A stretch of 64,000 nucleotides of DNA from Chrysemys picta bellii. Lineage: Eukaryota; Chordata; Testudines; Emydidae. Below are positions 42,884 to 53,841 of this stretch, in pieces. Within the stretch, counting starts at the first letter, position 1. The number at the start of each line of letters is the position of its first letter. Both the position numbers and the translations under genes were made by a program. Below the pieces are notes generated by a model, which made no database searches, had not been told where the DNA came from, and saw only the letters and a list, made by a program, of their open reading frames with translations. The stretch is from contig NC_088805.1 of the NCBI RefSeq assembly GCF_011386835.1, forward strand, positions 14,752,836-14,816,835, written 5' to 3'.

Positions 42884-42985
42884 GAAGGGGCCGTTCTCCA
42901 GCGCTGGGGGTTTAAGAGAGAATCGGAGGGTCCCAGCCACAGACCTGTTTGCCTCAGGAAGCCGAGCTCGTCTGGATTCCCCACC

Positions 42986-43460
42986 ATGGCCTGGGCCCCT
43001 CTGCTCCTCACGCTGCTCACGTACTGCTCAGGTGAGGGAATTGTTTGATTCAGTAACAAGAACATTAAAGGAACTTGCTGGTGAGGAGGTTTGTCTGTGA
43101 GGATCCAGAGTCCTTGTGCTGAGTGTGTTTGTAATGTTGATTTCAGGGGTCAGTTCGCAGCCCGTGGTGACTCAGGAGCCCTCGATGTCGGTGACCCCAG
43201 GAGGGGCTGTCACTCTGTCCTGCAGCCTGAGCACTGGAGCCATCACCACCGGCAACTATCCCTCCTGGTACCAGCAGAAACCAGGCTCTGCTCCTCAGAC
43301 ACTTATATACAGCACCAATAGCAGACCCTCCGGGATCCCTGCCCGGTTCTCTGGGTCCATATCCGGTAACAACGCTGCCCTGACCATCACCGGTGTCCAG
43401 GCAGAGGATGAGGCTGACTATTACTGTGTTGTGTATACGGGTAGCAGTAGTAATACATAT
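42986..43460 (+). CDS. IGLV: immunoglobulin lambda variable segment V-A6 (intact)
   Basis: Leader 42986-43031 ([15 protein letters not shown]), 115-bp intron, V exon 43147-43460. The encoded V domain is the same as that of V-A2: CDR1 [30 protein letters not shown]3 [11 protein letters not shown]. This makes A2/A6 the most recent-looking V pair, in line with their place in the duplicated stretch 9365-20476 / 37469-48599. Confidence 0.95.
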
Positions 43461-43499
43461 CACAGTGATCCAGCCAGATGGGGAACTGAGACAAAAACC
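43461..43499 (+). other. V-A6 recombination signal (23-RSS)
   Basis: CACAGTG, 23-bp common spacer, ACAAAAACC. Confidence 0.95.
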
Positions 43500-43627
43500 T
43501 CCCCTGTCTTCTCCCCTGATCCCCTCCAGCCTGGGCTCTGCACTGGCTGCACAGTTTGGTTCCTGCCTGCAAGAGATGAGACACTGATTGCTCCTCCTTA
43601 GGAATTTCAGCCACCAGCCCTTGAAAT

Positions 43628-43642
43628 CAGCAGGGGGCGCTG
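43628..43642 (+). promoter_or_regulatory. CTCF-like motif behind V-A6 (CAGCAGGGGGCGCTG)
   Basis: Majority form, 128 bp after the nonamer. Binding is inferred. Confidence 0.55.
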
Positions 43643-44963
43643 CTCCACCCCTCCCCATTCACTCCCTCTGAAGAAGATGTCAGCCGCTCTTATGCTCTCT
43701 GGTTGGTCTGTCTAGCATCCACAGCTTTTGCTGCGTTATAGATCCCTGTGTTACAGATCCACCACTACCTGGTTCAAACTAGGAGCAGACGGCCACATGT
43801 TCTTTGGGTAAAGAGACACCTCTCCGCTAACACAGTTCCCCTATGTTACCCCATCAACTGAATAATACCTGGAATGGCCTGAAAGTGAGAGGAAAGATGT
43901 AGGAGATCACTTTATGCGTCCCCGTTCCCATGCCTGGATGAAGTGTCCAGTTATAGGATGGATCAGAAAATAGATTATATCACAGTCCCATTTGTTCTTA
44001 GCCAAAAGTTAGACCCAGGAGCTTTGGGGATTGCCCAGGGCCACAGACCTGCAGCCCTGTCCCAGCCATTGGAGCAACACACACAGGGCTCCCAGGTGTC
44101 CAGTTTTTGACAGCTAAGTGGGGCTAAGGCAGGCTCCCTACCTGCCGTGGCTCCGCATGGCTCCCGGAAGCAGCGGCATGTCCCCCCCTCTGGCTCCAAT
44201 GCATAGGGGCAGCCAGGGGGCTCCCCACGCTGCCCCCACCCGAAGCACCAGCTCTGCAACTCCCATTGGCTGGGATTGGTGGCCAATGGGAGCTGCAGGG
44301 ACGGCGCCTGCGGACGGGGCAGCATGAAGGGCCGCCTGGCCATGCATCCACGTAGAAGCCAGAGGGGGGGACATGCTGCTGCTTCCAGGAGCTGCTAGAG
44401 GTAAGCACCTGTACTACTGACCCTCTCCTGTGCCCCAACCCTGTGCCCCAGCCCTGATCCCCCTCCTACCCTATGACCCCTTTGGTCCCAGCCCGGAGCA
44501 CCCTCCTACACCCCAAACCTCTAATCTTCAGCTGCACCCCAGAGCCCCACCCACACCCTGAACCCCTCATTTCTGGCCCCACCCCAGCCCCCACCCCAGC
44601 CGCAGCCCTCACCCCCTCTCACATCCCAACCCACTGTCTCAGCCTTGAGTCCCCTTCCGCACCCTGAACTCCTCCTTTCTGGCAACACTAGGGAGTCCTC
44701 ACGCCCTTCTGCACCCCAACCCCCTGAGCCAGCCCAGTGAACATGAGTGAGTGAGTGACGGTGGGGAGAGCGATCAAGGGATGGAGGGGGGCAGGGAGTG
44801 AGCGGGGGTGGGGCCTCAGAAGAGGGAAAGGGCAGGGGGCGGGGCGAGAGTGTGCGGTTTTGTGTGAGTAGAAAGTTGGCAACCTTAGACACACATGGGG
44901 GCAGCAGAGCTTGAGAAAGTTGAGGACACAGTTCAAGACCATCTTGGGTCACAGACCCCCCCA
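43643..44963. other. 3' flank of V-A6 with decayed repeats, no gene seen
   Basis: Duplicate of 15514-16837, including the fold-back repeat at 44123-44401 and C-rich sequence. Confidence 0.6.
44123..44401. repeat. fold-back repeat, second copy
   Basis: Duplicate of 15994-16272, with the same central CTCCCATTGGC/GCCAATGGGAG stem. Confidence 0.6.
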
Positions 44964-44971
44964 CTCCTAAC

Positions 44972-46255
44972 CAGGGCCGCCCAGTGGGGGGGCAAGTGGG
45001 GCAATTTGCCCCAGGCCTCGCAGGGGCCCCCACTAGAATGTCGGAGGCTCCCGTCTGCCTCCACCTTCCCCCCTCTCCCGGAGCCCAGTGAGCCGTGTCT
45101 AGGCACGGCTCTGGACAGCGCTGCTGCGGCGTAGCTCCAGCAGGTCCTGAGCTCCCGGTGCTCTGAGCCGCGGGGTGAGGGGACGGGGCTGCGAGCTGCG
45201 GCCGAGCGGAGGGAGCTCAGGCCCTGCTGGAATTACACCGCAGCAGCGCTGTCCGGGGCTGTGCCTGGACGCAGCTCCCTGGGCTCCGGGAGATGGCGGA
45301 GGCGGGGGTAAGAAGTGGCATGGTAAGCCCCTCTGAGCCGGACACCCCCCACCCCCAGCTCCGAGCCCAGCCCCTCTGAGCCGGACCCCCCCACCCGACC
45401 CCATCCCCCCACAGCCCTGACACCCAGCTCCGAGCCCAGCCCCTCTGAGCTGGACCCCGCCACCCGACCCCATATTCCCACAGCCCTGACCCCCAGCTCC
45501 AAGCCCAGCCCCTCTGAGCCGGACCCACCACCCGACCCCATATTCCCACAGCCCTGACCCCCAGCTCCAAGCCCAGCCCCTCTGAGCCGGACCCCCCTAC
45601 CCGACCCCATCCCCATCCCCCCACAGCCCTGACCCCCAGCTCCAAGCCCAGCCCCTCTGAGCCGGACCCCCCTACCCGACCCCATCCCCATCCCCCCACA
45701 GCCCTGACCCCCAGCTCCAAGCCCAGCCCCTCTGAGGTGGGCACCCCCGACCCCATCCCCCCACAGCCCTGACCACCAGCTCCAAGCCCAGCCCCTCTGA
45801 ACTGGACCCCACCACCCGACCCCATCCCCCCACAGCCCTGACCACCAGCTCTGAGCCCAGCCCCTCTGAGATGGGAACCCCCTGACCCCAGCCCCCCACA
45901 GCCCTGACCCCTAGCTCTGAGCCCAGCCCCTGTAAGCCGGGAACCCCCCAACCCAGAGCCCAGCTCCCCACCCAGCCCTGGGCAACAGCTGCGCCACCCC
46001 AAGGCAGCGACAGCCCATTGGCACCAACCATCACCATTACCCAGCGACAGCCCATTATGTAATTGCATATGTATACATACAATTAAACCATTTAATGTTC
46101 TTAAATAATGTTATTAAAAATTATTTTGAATGTATTTCACTGGTTATTTTTTACATTTCCAAATACATGTTACTATAGTATTGCAACTTTTTTTTATGGA
46201 AGGGGCCCCTGAAATTGCTTTGCCTCAGACACCCTGAATCCTCTAGGTGGCCCTG
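44972..46255. mobile_element. non-autonomous hAT-type element (1.3 kb), second copy
   Basis: Duplicate of 16846-18143 with target copies CTCCTAAC (44964-44971) and CTCCTAAA (46256-46263). The minisatellite part (45330-45960) differs in linker lengths. The right end is slightly altered (GGTGGCCCTG). Confidence 0.75.
45330..45960. repeat. C-rich minisatellite, second copy
   Basis: Same unit as 17213-17850, about eight units. The first part is rearranged relative to the first array. Confidence 0.8.
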
Positions 46256-46263
46256 CTCCTAAA

Positions 46264-47761
46264 CCTGGTGGCACAAACGCTGCCCGTGAGACCTGGGAAT
46301 TTCCCAGCTAACTTTCCCGCTGTCTCACAGGCCCCGCGGTGCTAACACAGATCCATTCTCCTGTAGCTCAGGGAGTCGGGTCTGGGCTTAGCTGCAAACC
46401 TTTCAGCCCCACGTTATCCAGCAGGAAGAAGCAAAGCAGGGCCCAAACCCCCTTTGAAAGCGCCCCTGGCTGTCTGCTGTGCAGTGTGGAGGGAGGCCCA
46501 GAGCACAGTAGAATGCAGGTTTCAGCAGGAAGGGAGGAGTTCTGGAGGGAAGGGAATGGTGCCATCAGCTGCTTCAGCCCTTGGGTTCCCCGGCTGATCA
46601 TTGTAGAATCAGGCAGAATTGTCCTTCTTCCCATGCCAAAGCTCGGCAGTGAGGGTAGCTGTCAGGCCCTGAGCACCGGCAGGGTTATAAGCAGGGTTAT
46701 AAATTGCCAGGAGCCCAGATCCCAAGGGATGAGAAATCCTGGTCACACAACGCAGCCGTGGAGTTAGAGACAATTCTTATAAAGCACTGAGTTCTGCAGC
46801 TCAGAGTAACTGCTGGGAACCGCTGTAAATGTGACCTTCCCCACCGGGGGGAGATCTTCATCTACAATGTCCAGTGTCCAGGCCAGAGGAGCATAAGGCT
46901 ACCAACAGCTGGGATACAGAAGCCTCTCTGGGCTTCTCGGGCGTGTTTATCTATACAAAGAAATCTCCGATTTGCAATAGTGTGAAACCAGCCACAGGCA
47001 TCCCCCCCACCCTCTGCACTCCAGGGTCCGTCCCCTCACCAAACTGCTTCAGATTCCAGGCACCCCACTGTTTCCTGGTTTGGGGGAAAGGGGCAGACAG
47101 GGGTGAGCAGCAGGCAGGCCGGTGCAGATGGGGCATGTGCCCAGAGCAGGTATGAAGCTAAAAGCCAAGCGACTTTTGCAGCAACAGTTTAATTCAAAGT
47201 TCTCCTGGGACCCAGCACGTGTCATTCTTGGGGGTGACACTGACCTGTCCCTCTGCTGGGATCTGAACAGAGATCAGAGCAGGAACACGAGCTCCCAGCA
47301 AGAGATTTTCCAGCTGGGACCCCACCAACTTCCCTCCTCCCGTCCCATCTCCACCTCCTTCCCCAGGTGTCAGTCACCAGAGCTGTATGCTGTGCCCTAG
47401 AGCCTGAACCAGTCAGTCCAGGGCATCCCCACAGGACACGCAGGAGAGGGATGTGACACTTTACCCAGAGTTACTGGGACCAGAATCGCTCCCTGCTAAT
47501 TCAGTGCCAGTGTGTGTGTGTGCGGGAGGGGGTGGTTATGAAAACCCATCATAATCCATGTACTTTGTACAGGTAAATGAGTGATGACAGCACATTTCCC
47601 GGTCGGAGCTCTCCGCACTGGGATCACATTGGCTTCCCCCGAGCAAATGATAAAGCAGAGGGGCCTTTCTTCCTTCTGTCACATGGGACCTTAGAGAGCG
47701 ATTCTGCCCAGGCAATCTGCAGGGCTCAGCTTCGATATGAGAAACCACCAGCATCAGGCAG
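46264..47761. other. 5' region of V-A7, no gene seen
   Basis: Duplicate of 18152-19648. No coding signal. Confidence 0.55.
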
Positions 47762-47769
47762 ATTTGCAT
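47762..47769 (+). promoter_or_regulatory. Ig octamer promoter of V-A7 (ATTTGCAT)
   Basis: Perfect octamer 102 bp before the ATG. No CCAAT box directly upstream, as for V-A3. Confidence 0.9.
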
Positions 47770-47871
47770 GAAGGGGCCGTTCTCCAGCGCTGGGGGTTTA
47801 AGAGAGAATCGGAGGATCCCAGGCACAGACCCGTTTGCCTCAGGAAGCCGAGCTCGTCTGGATTCCCCACC

Positions 47872-48337
47872 ATGGCCTGGGCCCCTCTGCTCCTCGCGCT
47901 GCTCACGTACTGCTCAGGTGAGGGAATTGTTTCCTTCAGTGACAAGAACATTAAAGGAACTTGCAGGAGGGGACGTTTGTCTGTGAGGATCCAGAGTCCT
48001 TGTGCTGAGTGTGTTTGTAATGTTGATTTCAGGGGTCAGTTCGCAGCCCGTGGTGACTCAGGAGCCCTCGATGTCGGTGACCCCAGGAGGGGCTGTCACT
48101 CTGTCCTGCAGCCTGAGCACTGGAGCCATCACCACCAGCAACTATCCCTCCTGGTACCAGCAGAAACCAGGCTCTGCTCCTCGGACACTTATATACAACA
48201 CCAATAGCAGACCCTCCGGGATCCCTGCCCGGTTCTCTGGGTCCATATCCGGTAACAACGCTGCCCTGACCATCACCGGCGTCCAGGCAGACGATGAGGC
48301 TGACTATTACTGTGTTGTACATACTGGTAATGCGTAT
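47872..48337 (+). CDS. IGLV: immunoglobulin lambda variable segment V-A7 (intact)
   Basis: Leader 47872-47917 ([15 protein letters not shown]), 115-bp intron, V exon 48033-48337, open to the heptamer. It is the positional duplicate of V-A3 but differs at clustered places: CDR1 [15 protein letters not shown]2 PRTLIY (A3: PRQLIY), CDR2 NTNSRPSG (A3: QTNNRPSG) and CDR3 VVHTGNAY (A3: VIHTGNAN). FR3 has [10 protein letters not shown] where the other intact family A genes have [10 protein letters not shown]. Confidence 0.95.
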
Positions 48338-48376
48338 CACAGTGATCCAGCCAGATGGGGAACTGAGACAAAAACC
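48338..48376 (+). other. V-A7 recombination signal (23-RSS)
   Basis: CACAGTG, 23-bp common spacer, ACAAAAACC. Confidence 0.95.
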
Positions 48377-48498
48377 TCCCCTGTCTTCCCCTGTCATCTC
48401 CTCCAGCCTGGGCTCTGCACTGGCTGCACAGTTTGTTTCCTCCCTTCAATACATCAGACACTCATTGCTCGTTTTTAAAAATTTCAGCCGTTTGCTGT

Positions 48499-48513
48499 CA
48501 GTAGGGGGCGCTG
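48499..48513 (+). promoter_or_regulatory. CTCF-like motif behind V-A7 (CAGTAGGGGGCGCTG)
   Basis: 122 bp after the nonamer. C-to-T at the fourth base, which the CTCF pattern (S-Y-A) still allows. Confidence 0.52.
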
Positions 48514-48599
48514 CTCCACCCACTCCCCATTCACTCCCTCTGGGGGCGATGTCAGCCACTGTTATGCTCATTGCTTGGTCTGTCTAGCACAGAGGTTCC

Positions 48600-49835
48600 C
48601 AAACTTATTTGGCCTACTGCCCCCTTTTCAGAAAAAAAATTACTCAGCGCCCCCCTTTTCAGAATAAAATTACTCAGCGGCCCCCTGGAAATCTACCTTC
48701 TTTAAGCGAACAAACAGAAAGATGCAGTGACAAATTTGCATTCTTTTATGTATCTATATTTCTACCTACGTCCTACAATATAGTAAAGAAAGATGTGTTA
48801 TTAGAATATCGCCCACGACATCAGGTATACAGTGGTTTTTGCGTAAGACGGCAAAAGACAACCAAACTAAAATACTAATGAAACTAATAAACTGGGTTTT
48901 GTTCTTTGCTCAGCATTAGATATATGTATTTGATATTAAATTGTCAAATATCAAACTAAATTTATCAAGAAATAATTAATTTAAAAAATAATCAATATGC
49001 AATTAAAAATCAGTTAATAGTTTTAATTTAGTTTGCCCTTATTTAAATAATTGTTCCTTATTAACACACGCCTTATTTACCAATTAACACAGATGATTCG
49101 ATAGATATAAATAAATGTTAATAGTTAACAGTTTTTTTACGATTTCATTCCCGTTTTTGTTAATATTGTAATAAAAAATATGACAAATATATTGACTGTA
49201 CACTTCAAATAGTACTGTACCGCCACAAGCCTGCTACGATTTTATTATTAGTAAGCACTAGAGACACAGAAACGTACGGTAGATATGTAAGAAAATGTAT
49301 AAAAATACTCACGTGTAAATTGCTGTTTTATTGAAACAACAATAATACAATTTGCTTTGTATGTGATCCGTAATCCGTAAAGATCGAAGGTATTGAATAT
49401 GAATAAAAAATTTTAAATACTTATTGCACTATTGTTAACTGCTTTTTACACAACTCAGAAACAATCTAAATTAGATTTCATACATGTCGCCTATTTATAG
49501 TATCATATTGTAAACAAGTCATTACACGCACATATTCCTGCCGATGCATGCTGGACTTCCCGACAATGCGCGACACGCTCGCCTGCCAACACTTGCTTGT
49601 TAAGAGCTGTTGGCGGACTTGACACCTGATCGATTATAATTTGTGAATTTATTTGGAAAATAAAGTAATCAGTACAACTTTAACTCTATGTTACACAACA
49701 GATGAAACATGTACGAACGGTTTTTCAAAATTTTCTTATATTCTCTTCTTTATGCTTCCACCGCCCCCTTATTTTTATTCAATGCCCCCCAATTGCACCC
49801 GAGGCTACTACTGCCCCCCTGGATCATTCCAGCGC
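48600..49835. mobile_element. AT-rich hAT-like insert, 3' end lost, at a duplication junction
   Basis: Starts CAGAGGTTCCCAAACTT, a typical hAT terminal sequence, with GCCCCC-rich subterminal words at both sides (48629-48690, 49760-49835). The interior is strongly AT-rich, unlike the rest of the window, and has no copy elsewhere here. No transposase frame is visible. The expected mirrored right end and a copy of the left flank GTCTAGCA are absent. Instead the sequence passes at 49836 into block gamma (CTAACCGGTAGG, equal to 25941). The element therefore seems truncated at the joint. It could also be unrelated filler DNA with a chance hAT-like start. Confidence 0.55.
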
Positions 49836-52141
49836 CTAACCGGTAGGAAAGGGTTAACCTGCCAAATGACCAGGCGAAACAAGACTCAGAAGCCACATTG
49901 AGAGCCACCTCCCAGTAAAGACCCCACCACTCGCCCCAGTCCTGCTGTACGTGTATCTGAGGAGTCACAGGGGTTCCCCAGTCCTAGCTATTCCTACATG
50001 CAAATATGAGCCCAGGAGGTGAGTTGGAGGGACACAATAACACACAGCCATACTCACAAATGGCAAACTGAGCTGGATGTAGCTGGGACCTGTAATGAAT
50101 CTCTCCTTAAACTTCAGAGATTGGAGAGAATTCAATGGGATGCGAGAAGCAGCTGGATTTCCCCAGCTGCTGTGGGGCAGGATAGTGATGTGTTGCAGCT
50201 CTGACTCTGGGCACCAGAGACTGGAGAGAATAAAATGTGATTTGAGGTGCACCTGGATTTTCCCCATCTACTGTTGTGCAGATGGGCGACATGATTCAGT
50301 TACGACTGGGCACCAGGGGGCGCTGTCTCCTTACACTTGTATCCTGAACTGTTTCTAATTGAAAAAAGTAACTTTGCAATACAAATTTGTCTTCGAGAGT
50401 CTGGCGCACAGACCCTGGTGTTTGAACAGCTGCGTCCTTTCAGATCCCTCATTCAGACCGAGTGGTGGGGGAGGAGTGAGACAAAATCGGGGGCACCCAA
50501 ATTTACTGATTTAGGTTCATGAACCACTTCTCAATGGCGTTGCTGGGTATTTCTTTGCAAAGTGTTTTTTTCATTACATGCAATTTAACCAACGTTACAT
50601 TTAATGCTGAACATCTCTGCAAAATGTTGCCCTGGAATGTCCTTCAGAGGTGGCTGCATCACTGTGATTATTGCGTATCTGTATTTCTGTAGCCCCTGGG
50701 AGGACAGGTCACAGCCCAGGTCCCGGTTGTGCTGGGCTCTGTACAAACACAGAACACAGAGATGGTCATGGCTAAGGAGGGAACAATCTCAGTATGAGAC
50801 AAGAGACAACAGGGGGCGACAGACTGGCCTGTGGGTGGCAGAAGGCAGCAATGAGACAATCCTGGCAGCGGGATGGGAAGAGTCTTAGCACACCCATGGC
50901 CTGACTGCTGGCAATATGTTTGTAGGCATCACAGCAAAGGGGAGCTGGAAGGAGGCTGGCAGGAGGGGAATGAGTTAGTTCTGGGGGTGTCCAGGGCACG
51001 TGTCCACGCGTGAGGGGCAGCATGGGGGACGCTGGCCCGGCTGCACTGCAGTGGTGGTGACAGTGACTCCTCTCCATGTGCATGTGATAGAAAATATCTG
51101 TGTGCCCAGCGATGCAAAGCTCGTCCATTGCTCTCTACACATCAGACGTGCTGCGCTAACGTTACGCTAACGACCCCTCCCAGCAGCCCCGTAACGGCCG
51201 TTCATAGACCAAAGGCCAAATTCAGAGCTGAGCACCCCTAGCTGTACCCACATGGAACTGACATCCCCTTCCGCCCCCCGCTGGATTTGGCCCAGTGAGG
51301 CTGACTCCGCGGGAATGATCCAAGTTTGTTTCACTGTCACTGTGAGGGGCCGGGAGGACAGGGGAGTAGCTAGAAAAGCCAGGGACAAGGGGGCACAGGG
51401 AGGTGCTGTAGCATCACCCTCCATTCAGGGTGGCTCGCGCTTCCCCGTCTGTCCAGAACATAGCGCAGATACCAAGGACAGGACTTAGGACCGGACTTCT
51501 AAAGGGATTTAGACGCATAAAGATTTAACTAGGGACCTTTAAAAATCTGCCCCTTAGTCCTTTGGCTCAAGATATAGATGCTCCTGTTCAGCCCTACAGC
51601 GCTCCTGTTCGATCTCAGGGGATGATCTAGCTATCAGTCACTACAGAGTGTTTGGCACCAGGTAATATTGATGTTTGCATCCATGCAGGTAGTTGCAACT
51701 GCTGCCTACAGACTAAGAAATTGGTCAGAGAGTCTAAGTAGTGATCAGATTTTCCCTGCTACATGCGCAGCTTTTAAAAGTGTGTTTCCCCATAACTAAC
51801 AATAAACATTTCTCTGAGATCCAGCTCTCTGCACAGGCAGTTAGAGAGAACTGGTCAGTCTGTGTGATGGCACCATCTGGTTGTGTTAAATATTATTTAA
51901 GGAGTAGGTTAAAGTAAGGACCCCTTACAATAAATAATACTAGCAAAACCTGTTTCAATTTGAACTTGACATAATAATTGAAAATGTACAAATTTATAGG
52001 GAGGTACTTTTTAAAAAAAATAACAAATCTTATTTAAAATAAAGCCTAATCTGGAAGTTGTATTTGAAATGTGAGTGTCTTTGTTGTTAAAACTGAGGAT
52101 TAAGGTTTTTTAAAAACCTGCAGCCAATGTACAGGGAGTGG
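49836..52141. other. 5' flank of V-A8, no gene seen
   Basis: Duplicate of 25941-28245, including the AT-rich stretch before the promoter. No coding signal. Confidence 0.6.
50311..50325 (+). promoter_or_regulatory. CTCF-like motif, upstream class (CACCAGGGGGCGCTG)
   Basis: Duplicate of the strong match at 26416, about 1.9 kb before the V-A8 ATG. Binding is inferred. Confidence 0.6.
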
Positions 52142-52149
52142 ATTTGCAT
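52142..52149 (+). promoter_or_regulatory. Ig octamer promoter of V-A8 (ATTTGCAT)
   Basis: Perfect octamer 101 bp before the ATG. GTTAAGA replaces TTTAAGA, as in V-A4. Confidence 0.9.
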
Positions 52150-52250
52150 GAAGGGGCCGTTCTCCAGCACTGGGGGGTTAAGAGAGAATCGGAGGGTCCC
52201 AGCCACAGACCTGTTTGCCTCAGGACGCCGAACTCGTCTCGATTCCCACC

Positions 52251-52716
52251 ATGGCCTGGGCCCCTCTGCTCCTCACGCTGCTCACGTACTGCTCAGGTGA
52301 GGGAATTGTTTGCTATAGTGACAAAAATATGAAGGGCACTTGCAGGTGAGGAGGTTTGTCTGTGAGGATCCAGAGTCCTTGTGCTGAGTGTGTTTGTAAT
52401 GTTGATTTCAGGGGTCAGTTCGCAGCCCGTGGTGACTCAGGAGCCCTCGATGTCGGTGACCCCAGGAGGGGCTGTCACTCTGTCCTGCAGCCTGAGCTCT
52501 GGAGCCATCACCAGCAGCAATGCTCCAGGCTGGTTCCAGCAGAAACCAGGCTCTGCTCCTCGGCAGCTTATATACAGCACCAATAGCAGACCCTCCGGGA
52601 TCCCTGCCCGGTTCTCTGGGTCCATATCCGGTAACAACGCTGCCCTGACCATCACCGGTGTCCAGGCAGAGGATGAGGCTGACTATTACTGTATTGTGTG
52701 GGCTAGTAGTGTGAAC
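52251..52716 (+). CDS. IGLV: immunoglobulin lambda variable segment V-A8 (intact)
   Basis: Leader 52251-52296 ([15 protein letters not shown]), 115-bp intron, V exon 52412-52716, open to the heptamer. It is the positional duplicate of V-A4, with the same CDR1 ([13 protein letters not shown]), WFQQ and CDR3 (IVWASSVN). It differs by MSV in FR1 and by PRQLIY in FR2, the latter encoded by CGGCAGCTTATATAC, which is also present in V-A3. CDR2 is STNSRPSG. Confidence 0.95.
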
Positions 52717-52755
52717 CACAGTGATCCAGCCAGATGGGGAACTGAGACAAAAACC
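52717..52755 (+). other. V-A8 recombination signal (23-RSS)
   Basis: CACAGTG, 23-bp common spacer, ACAAAAACC. Confidence 0.95.
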
Positions 52756-53594
52756 TCCCCTGTCTTCATCTCCTCCAGCCTGGGCTCTGCACTGGCTGCA
52801 CAATTTGCTTCCTCCCTTCAATACATCAGACACTGATTGTTCCTTCTTTGGAATTTAAGCAACTTCCTGTCAGCAGGGGGCGCTGCTCCATGCACTGCCC
52901 ATTCACTCTCCCTGGGGGAGATGTCAGCTACTCCTATGTTTTCCACTCAGTCTCTTTACAAGGAGCAGCTTTTCCTGCCTTATAGATCTCCGAACTGGGA
53001 GCAGATGGCCACGTGCTCCTGGGGTACAGAGACACGTCTCCCCTGACCCAGTTCCCCTGTATTACCCCACAAGGTGGACAACACCCTGAATGGCCTGGAA
53101 ATTAGAGGAAATGTAGGAAAGATCTATCAGATCCTTTAGTCTATTCTAGTTGCCAGGGCTGGATGAAGTCTCCAGACACAGGGTGTATCAGATAATAGAT
53201 TATATCAAAATCCCTCCTCCCGAGAACCTGCTCCCTGGCCCCATCCCAGCTGCTTTGCAGCTTCCCTGGTCTCCTCCAGAAGTTCATTAGTGCCTCCATG
53301 GCCCCTGCTCCTCCTGGCCGCTGCAGCCCAGCAAGCCACAGGCCTGTGGCCATGTCCAGTTCCCCGTGGGCCAGTCTCGGTGTTCAGGTACCGCAGTGAC
53401 GGGTGCGGCATAAGAACCTCAATAGAAAAGTTCATCTGCTGGCTGCAGAGTCAGTGTCCCGCTGCAGGAAAGGCCGGGGCTGTCCTAGCCAAAGCAGGAG
53501 TATTGGTGGCTGTGTCCCAAAGCTCCCCCTCCTCCCTGACCCCCATCCGCTAGAGCCTGGCCTGATACTAGCACCTTCCATAACCCCTCAGCAG
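52756..53594. other. 3' flank of V-A8, no gene seen
   Basis: Duplicate of 28860-29690 with small indels. CTCF-like motif at 52871. Confidence 0.6.
52871..52885 (+). promoter_or_regulatory. CTCF-like motif behind V-A8 (CAGCAGGGGGCGCTG)
   Basis: Majority form, 115 bp after the nonamer. Binding is inferred. Confidence 0.55.
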
Positions 53595-53833
53595 CAGGGC
53601 TGCCCAGAGGATTTGGGGGCCTGGGGTCTTTGGCGGCGGAGGTCCTTCCGCACTGGGTCTGAGTGGAAGGAGCTCCGGGAATTCGGCAGCGGGTCCTTAA
53701 CTCAATCCGGGTGTGTTCAGCGGCACTGAAGGACCTACCGCTGAAAACCCTCCGAAAACTCTCGTGGGAGCCCCTGCGGGGTCTGGGGCCTGGGGCAAAT
53801 TGCCCCACTTGCTCCTCCGTCTGGGCAGCCCTG
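53595..53833. mobile_element. short hAT-type element, second copy (239 bp)
   Basis: Duplicate of 29691-29951, with target copies CTCAGCAG and CCCAGCAG. It is 22 bp shorter because a tandem repetition around CCTAAAAACTCTC is present only in the first copy. Confidence 0.8.
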
Positions 53834-53841
53834 CCCAGCAG

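Larger units (their letters stand above)
37366..43560 (+). repeat. segmental duplication block alpha, copy 3
   Basis: Starts at the AATTGGATGGACAC sequence found at 865 and 9262 and continues through the Harbinger element to V-A6. It is closest to alpha copy 2 in the V gene and continues into block beta. Confidence 0.85.
43629..48599 (+). repeat. segmental duplication block beta, copy 2
   Basis: Duplicate of 15500-20476. Similarity stops at 48599, where the V-A7 3' flank is interrupted by AT-rich sequence starting CAGAGGTTCCCAAACTT. Confidence 0.85.

Noticed and set aside
48600..49835. Viral or bacterial contaminant in the AT-rich island
   Set aside because: There is no open frame of note, the left end is hAT-like, and both sides continue in locus sequence. 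I kept it as an element-like insert, pending a search.
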